Below, one piece after another: positions 60,601 to 64,000 of a DNA stretch of 64,000 nucleotides. The translations under genes and the position numbers were made by a program. The stretch's first letter is position 1. The number at the start of each line of letters is the position of its first letter. Below the pieces are notes generated by a model, which ran no database searches, was not told the origin of the DNA, and worked only from the letters and a program-made list of their open reading frames with translations. This stretch comes from Dysidea avara (Eukaryota; Porifera; Demospongiae; Dictyoceratida; Dysideidae), in NCBI RefSeq assembly GCF_963678975.1, contig NC_089276.1, forward strand, positions 2,253,445 to 2,317,444. The letters run 5' to 3'.

Positions 60601-61702
60601 TGTAAGGTTTGTTTGATGTTGGGGTAGGTATTCAACTGATTATACGGCTGCTTATTTTCTGTGTGAATGATGGAAGGTACTACTAACACCTCTCCCCATA
60701 TGACACATGTAATAGTGCATGATGCCGATCTTGTGAGTTCAACTTTGCTCGATATGTAAACTCTAAGAATAATTATAAATCACCAACCAGGGTCTACTGG
60801 TCAAGTGTTTTTCTGAAATCTGTGGATTGTCTAACTTTCTCAGTCTATTTAATAATTTTGTGGGATATCATTTTGTAACTTTAGTGACTCTGAACAGCGC
60901 AATAACAAGTTTAGCAGGTTTCAGTAAATTACAATAACCTGTTAAAGGTCACCACACCTAACCCATCAAAGAGATCAATAACTTGATAACGTTTTATTGT
61001 GGTCATCAATTACAGGTACCATCAAGTGTACAATGTGTGCTGCTAGACATAAGATACAGTCAAAATATCTCGACCAGGTAAAACATTGTGTAGAGTACGT
61101 TGGATGGTGTCATATTGTGTGTGTTTGAATGTCGTCATTATTGTTCTGTTTCCTGCCCTATGAATTGTTTGTGTATAGTAATACCGTATGGTGGGATTTT
61201 TTCAAGAGGGGGGGGAGGGGTTTGCTCTGTTTTAGGATCATTTATGCATTTATATTAGTAAACAATGCCATTTTAATCTAGCTGCAAATTTCGAGGGGTT
61301 GAATAGCTAGCTACCCATCCATGAAATTTGCAATCCCCCCTCATTATACTTAACAGATTTCTACATTCCATAAGGTATACACAGTGTGTGGTGTGATCAT
61401 GTGTCAAAAATTAACTTTAATACTCTGGCTCCAATTTTCTGTGTTCAAACATTTTTGCGACTAATATGGCATGAAATTTAAATTTACAGCAAACTTATTT
61501 CTTAATATTTTTTTGTCTTGTCAGCTAAGCCTTAATCATGTGCCCATATAAGTACACAAATCATGTATGTGCATCATAACAGATTTATGATCTCTATGAT
61601 GATTTCCACATCGTGGAGTGTCCACTATTACAAGAGGAGGTACGAGGAGTGGAGAAGGTGAAACAATTCTCACAATATTTACTAGGAGGGTCAACAAACT
61701 AG
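54691..61702 (+). CDS. GET3: GET3/ASNA1 ATPase for tail-anchored proteins, complete
   Basis: A nine-exon gene of 342 residues (human GET3 348). The cytosolic ATPase dimer takes tail-anchored proteins to the ER receptor (known). Exons: 54691-54821, 54882-55029, 55305-55368, 55707-55800, 56225-56375, 57021-57131, 57490-57637, 61016-61077, 61583-61702. All introns are GT-AG with agreeing phase. Motifs: deviant P-loop GKGGVGKTT (residues 34-42), switch [11 protein letters not shown] (64-73), switch [13 protein letters not shown] (158-168), and the zinc-binding pair CTMC (Cys287/Cys290), which holds the dimer together. The end [14 protein letters not shown] matches the family C-terminus. It is head to head with THADA. 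The 3.4-kb intron 7 is gene-free. Confidence 0.97.
55989..56172. repeat. MITE-like inverted repeat with an inner perfect hairpin
   Basis: AGAACCTGCCTTAG near the left and CTAGGCAGGTTCC near the right are inverted. Inside, GGCCTGGCCTGTATG (56019-56033) pairs perfectly with 56042-56056 across an 8-nt loop. It lies in GET3 intron 4. Confidence 0.65.
59961..60066. repeat. GTAACT-rich low-complexity stretch
   Basis: Repeats of AGTAACT and its complement AGTTACT alternate over about 100 bp and can fold on themselves. It lies in GET3 intron 7. Confidence 0.75.
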
Positions 61703-62452
61703 TGTTGATCGTATCACAATTGATAGTGTAATTGATTTGTATGGTGTAAGATTTATGATGGTCTAGTGGGGGTAATTGGACAACAGAAATGTGCTGTTTG
61801 AAATTTGTGTACACAAAGACAAAAATAGGCTAGTCTGTCAGGTGGTGATGCTTAGTCTCACTCATACTGTTTCTATGCAAGCGTTTATCAGTTGAAGACT
61901 ATAGATGCCATCCAAGCTGCAGTTCAATCGATAAGCATCTAAAGGTTTAATGGGACACCTTGATAATCAGAACACTTGTATATAGTTCCTGAAATTCTGA
62001 GCATTTCATGTAATAGGTGTCTGGAATAAGTGAGTACATACTGTACATAACAGAAAACTACTTGATTGAAACATCTTCATTTATAATTTTAATCTTGCAT
62101 CTTACATACATACATGCATACATAATATAGTACATACAAATTAGTAATCATGAAATATATTACAAATTAATTATTACAATGAAGCATTTACTATAATATT
62201 CTTACTTACAAGTGGTGATTTGATATAAAGCAGTGTCCATGCATTGCTACCAGTGCAAGTATAGTTCCAATACAGTACATAACATTTGTATCATTACAAG
62301 CCTTAAAATATCTACACAATTGACCAGAGATACAGTTACAAGACAAGCAGTACACAACACATGGACACACATACACATTTCTCTGTCATGTTTTAAAAAT
62401 GTTTGTAGCGTGAGTGATCGTGAAGTAGGATAACAATAAATGGCGGCGGTTG
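61703..62452. other. convergent intergenic region
   Basis: It lies between the stop codons of GET3 (+) and the PDZ gene (-), so it must hold both 3' UTRs. No further gene was seen. Confidence 0.5.
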
Positions 62453-63443
62453 TCATGGACACAAGTGGTGGGGGCATAATGTGGAAAGGTGGGTTGAACT
62501 GGGTCCCATTAAGATGATCTTAGCTGCTTCTTGATGTGATGACTGTAGTACCGTCTGTCCATTAATAGCATACAAGAACTCTCCGATCTGAAGCAAAGGA
62601 AAAATTACATAAAATCACATGTCAACTATAAAACAGTGTGTTTGTATTACATATTTGTATTTTGTTCATGCACAGGATCATTGGCCATATGTTTTAACCC
62701 TTGCTGTTTACTAAATATGGTTTTATCACATCACAGCCTGCTTTTTTAGATAGGTAAGCCTTGTACTGTGTTGGGGTGGAGTTCTGGGACACACATGATC
62801 TACACATTAGTATTGATATAGAGATGTTGAAATTTTCCTTGAAATCACAGGATGTTTGATGGCACATATGATCAAGCTTCTCTAGGCACAACACATCCTT
62901 CAAGCCTTTTGTATTAGCAACAAGCCCTTACTCTACACTGTAAGCCACAGAATATTCTGGGAAGGTGTATTAGACATCTCTGCCTGCTTGTACAGGGTAA
63001 CAGTAGATTGGCTCTCCCACTTTCACACATACTGTATAACCCACACCAGAGACAACCTTCAACGCTTTGTACTCTACATAAGCAATAAGCCCTTGTAAAG
63101 GATACTCTATACTGTAAGCCACAGAATATTCTGGGAAGGTGTAACCTCTGCCTGCTTGTACAGGGTAACAGTAGATTGGCTCTCCCACTTTCACACATAC
63201 TGTATAACCCACATCAGAGACAGTTCACTCAATTAACAAATTCGGTAACACGTATATACATACGTACGTACAAAATCAAGCAAAGTCATGATGTCAAACT
63301 AATCCACCAAGGTCAAGGATTTACAAAAGGTCACTCACTTGTAATCCAGCTGCAGCTGCTGGTCCCATTGGGTCAACAGAATGAACATAGACCGGACTAT
63401 TACCTCGTATGACAAATCCATACCCTACCGGGTCGCTAACCAC
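62453..63443 (-). CDS. PDZ-domain protein, last two exons
   Basis: Two exons, 63443-63339 and 62587-62453, splice in phase 0 with GT-AG sites and together encode one PDZ domain that ends the protein. The first has the carboxylate-binding loop region (VGYGFVIRGNSPVYVHSV) and GPAAAAGLQ. The second has IGEFLYAINGQTVLQSSHQE and ends LCP then TGA. The sequence style recalls PDZ domains of DEPTOR and P-Rex proteins, but this is a loose impression. The rest of the gene lies beyond 64000 or in exons I could not find. Its intron holds a tandem duplication (62931-63222). Confidence 0.75.
62931..63222. repeat. tandem duplication inside the PDZ-gene intron
   Basis: About 120 bp (62931-63058) recur at 63106-63222 with over 90 percent identity and one 8-bp indel. 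On the minus strand the pair is open in one frame (TFPEYSVAYSIEYPLQGLIA, then GYTVCVKVGEPIYCYPVQAG twice). The period is about 170 bp. No known domain was recognised, and no clear splice sites tie it to the PDZ exons. Confidence 0.75.
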
Positions 63444-64000
63444 CTGTAACAATAGCAACAATAATGTAATGGTACAAAAATCAATTAACTACGTGTAATA
63501 TGACATGAGGCTATAAACTAGCAGGAAAACGACAATGAATTTCTTAAGGATGCTACATCACATCTTTTAGCTACATCACATCTTTCATAGTCATTTTAGT
63601 TGACAGTTGGAAACATTGAGGAAACTCACACAGACACTTAGTACATATTTTAAGGCAAGTCATCAGATCATTTCTCATTACTGAGATCAAACATTACCAA
63701 AGTCATTGACTAGTACTACACACACACACACACACGCACAAGCCTAGTACATACATTAATTGTGAAGGCCTAAGGGAGTAGATACAATGGCATGGATAGT
63801 CAACTAAAACTGAGGCACTGAAATCACATCTGGGGAACTTTGTTGGTTGTATCAAGAGTATTAGGGACTCTTGGTTGTATGCTTTGTGGTATCTGTGTAA
63901 GACTTGATTAGTGTAGCTGATGTGTAATGTAGTGAGTGAGTGAGTGTGTGGTACTGTATAGTGTAGAGTGTGCAATTTTGCAATAAATGGTTACATGTAC
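63444..64000. other. upstream intron of the PDZ gene
   Basis: No exon could be recognised. It holds a CA microsatellite at about 63719-63736. Probably intronic DNA. Confidence 0.4.

Noticed and set aside
57131-61016. Additional gene inside the long GET3 introns
   Set aside because: GET3 exons join in phase across these introns, and the open frames there are short and without motifs.

Overview
The window reads as nuclear DNA of an early-branching animal, most likely a sponge. It is AT-rich, has many short GT-AG introns, carries animal housekeeping genes, and is dense in small inverted-repeat transposons. The species cannot be fixed from the sequence alone. Four host genes are supported: a single-exon Golgi-type membrane protein with fucosyltransferase-like features (23330-24865, +), a complete 30-exon THADA homologue (54635-32712, -), a complete 9-exon GET3/ASNA1 ATPase (54691-61702, +), and the 3' end of a PDZ-domain gene (63443-62453, -). 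I rebuilt both long genes exon by exon. All splice sites are GT-AG, reading phases agree throughout, and the coding lengths are 1819 and 342 residues.

Layout. 1-5.5 kb: a broken MULE-type transposase and a gene-free stretch. 5.5-8.7 kb: a large palindrome, a 400-bp Harbinger-like MITE (TTA target duplication), and a 2337-bp foldback element with long terminal inverted repeats and a perfect 9-bp target duplication (Mutator-like). 8.7-21.3 kb: a nest of transposons. A minus-strand reverse transcriptase gene is split by a 10.5-kb insertion. That insertion is a CAGGGGCGGATC-type element filled by a CR1/L2-like retrotransposon, which itself holds an 8-bp-TSD MITE, a second almost intact CR1/L2-like element and another MITE. 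21.3-27.3 kb: several MITEs around the membrane-protein gene, one of them ending 53 bp before its start codon. 27.4-30.2 kb: a 31-bp minisatellite of about 90 copies with higher-order structure. 30.2-32.7 kb: an unidentified repeat module and intergenic DNA.

32.7-61.7 kb: THADA and GET3 lie head to head with only 55 bp between their ATG codons, so they almost certainly share one bidirectional promoter. THADA serves tRNA ribose methylation, while GET3 delivers tail-anchored proteins to the ER. THADA introns hold a decayed Ty3/Gypsy retrotransposon with an initiator-tRNA-Met primer site, a second long foldback element (50208-52563), a Tc1/mariner-like MITE and a pogo-like MITE. 62.4-63.4 kb: the last two exons of a PDZ gene flank a tandem duplication inside their intron.

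A 17-bp palindromic motif (core CTCTAATAGAG) recurs about fifteen times across the window, mostly inside the CAGGGGCGGATC-type elements. No CRISPR array, rRNA or convincing tRNA gene was seen.
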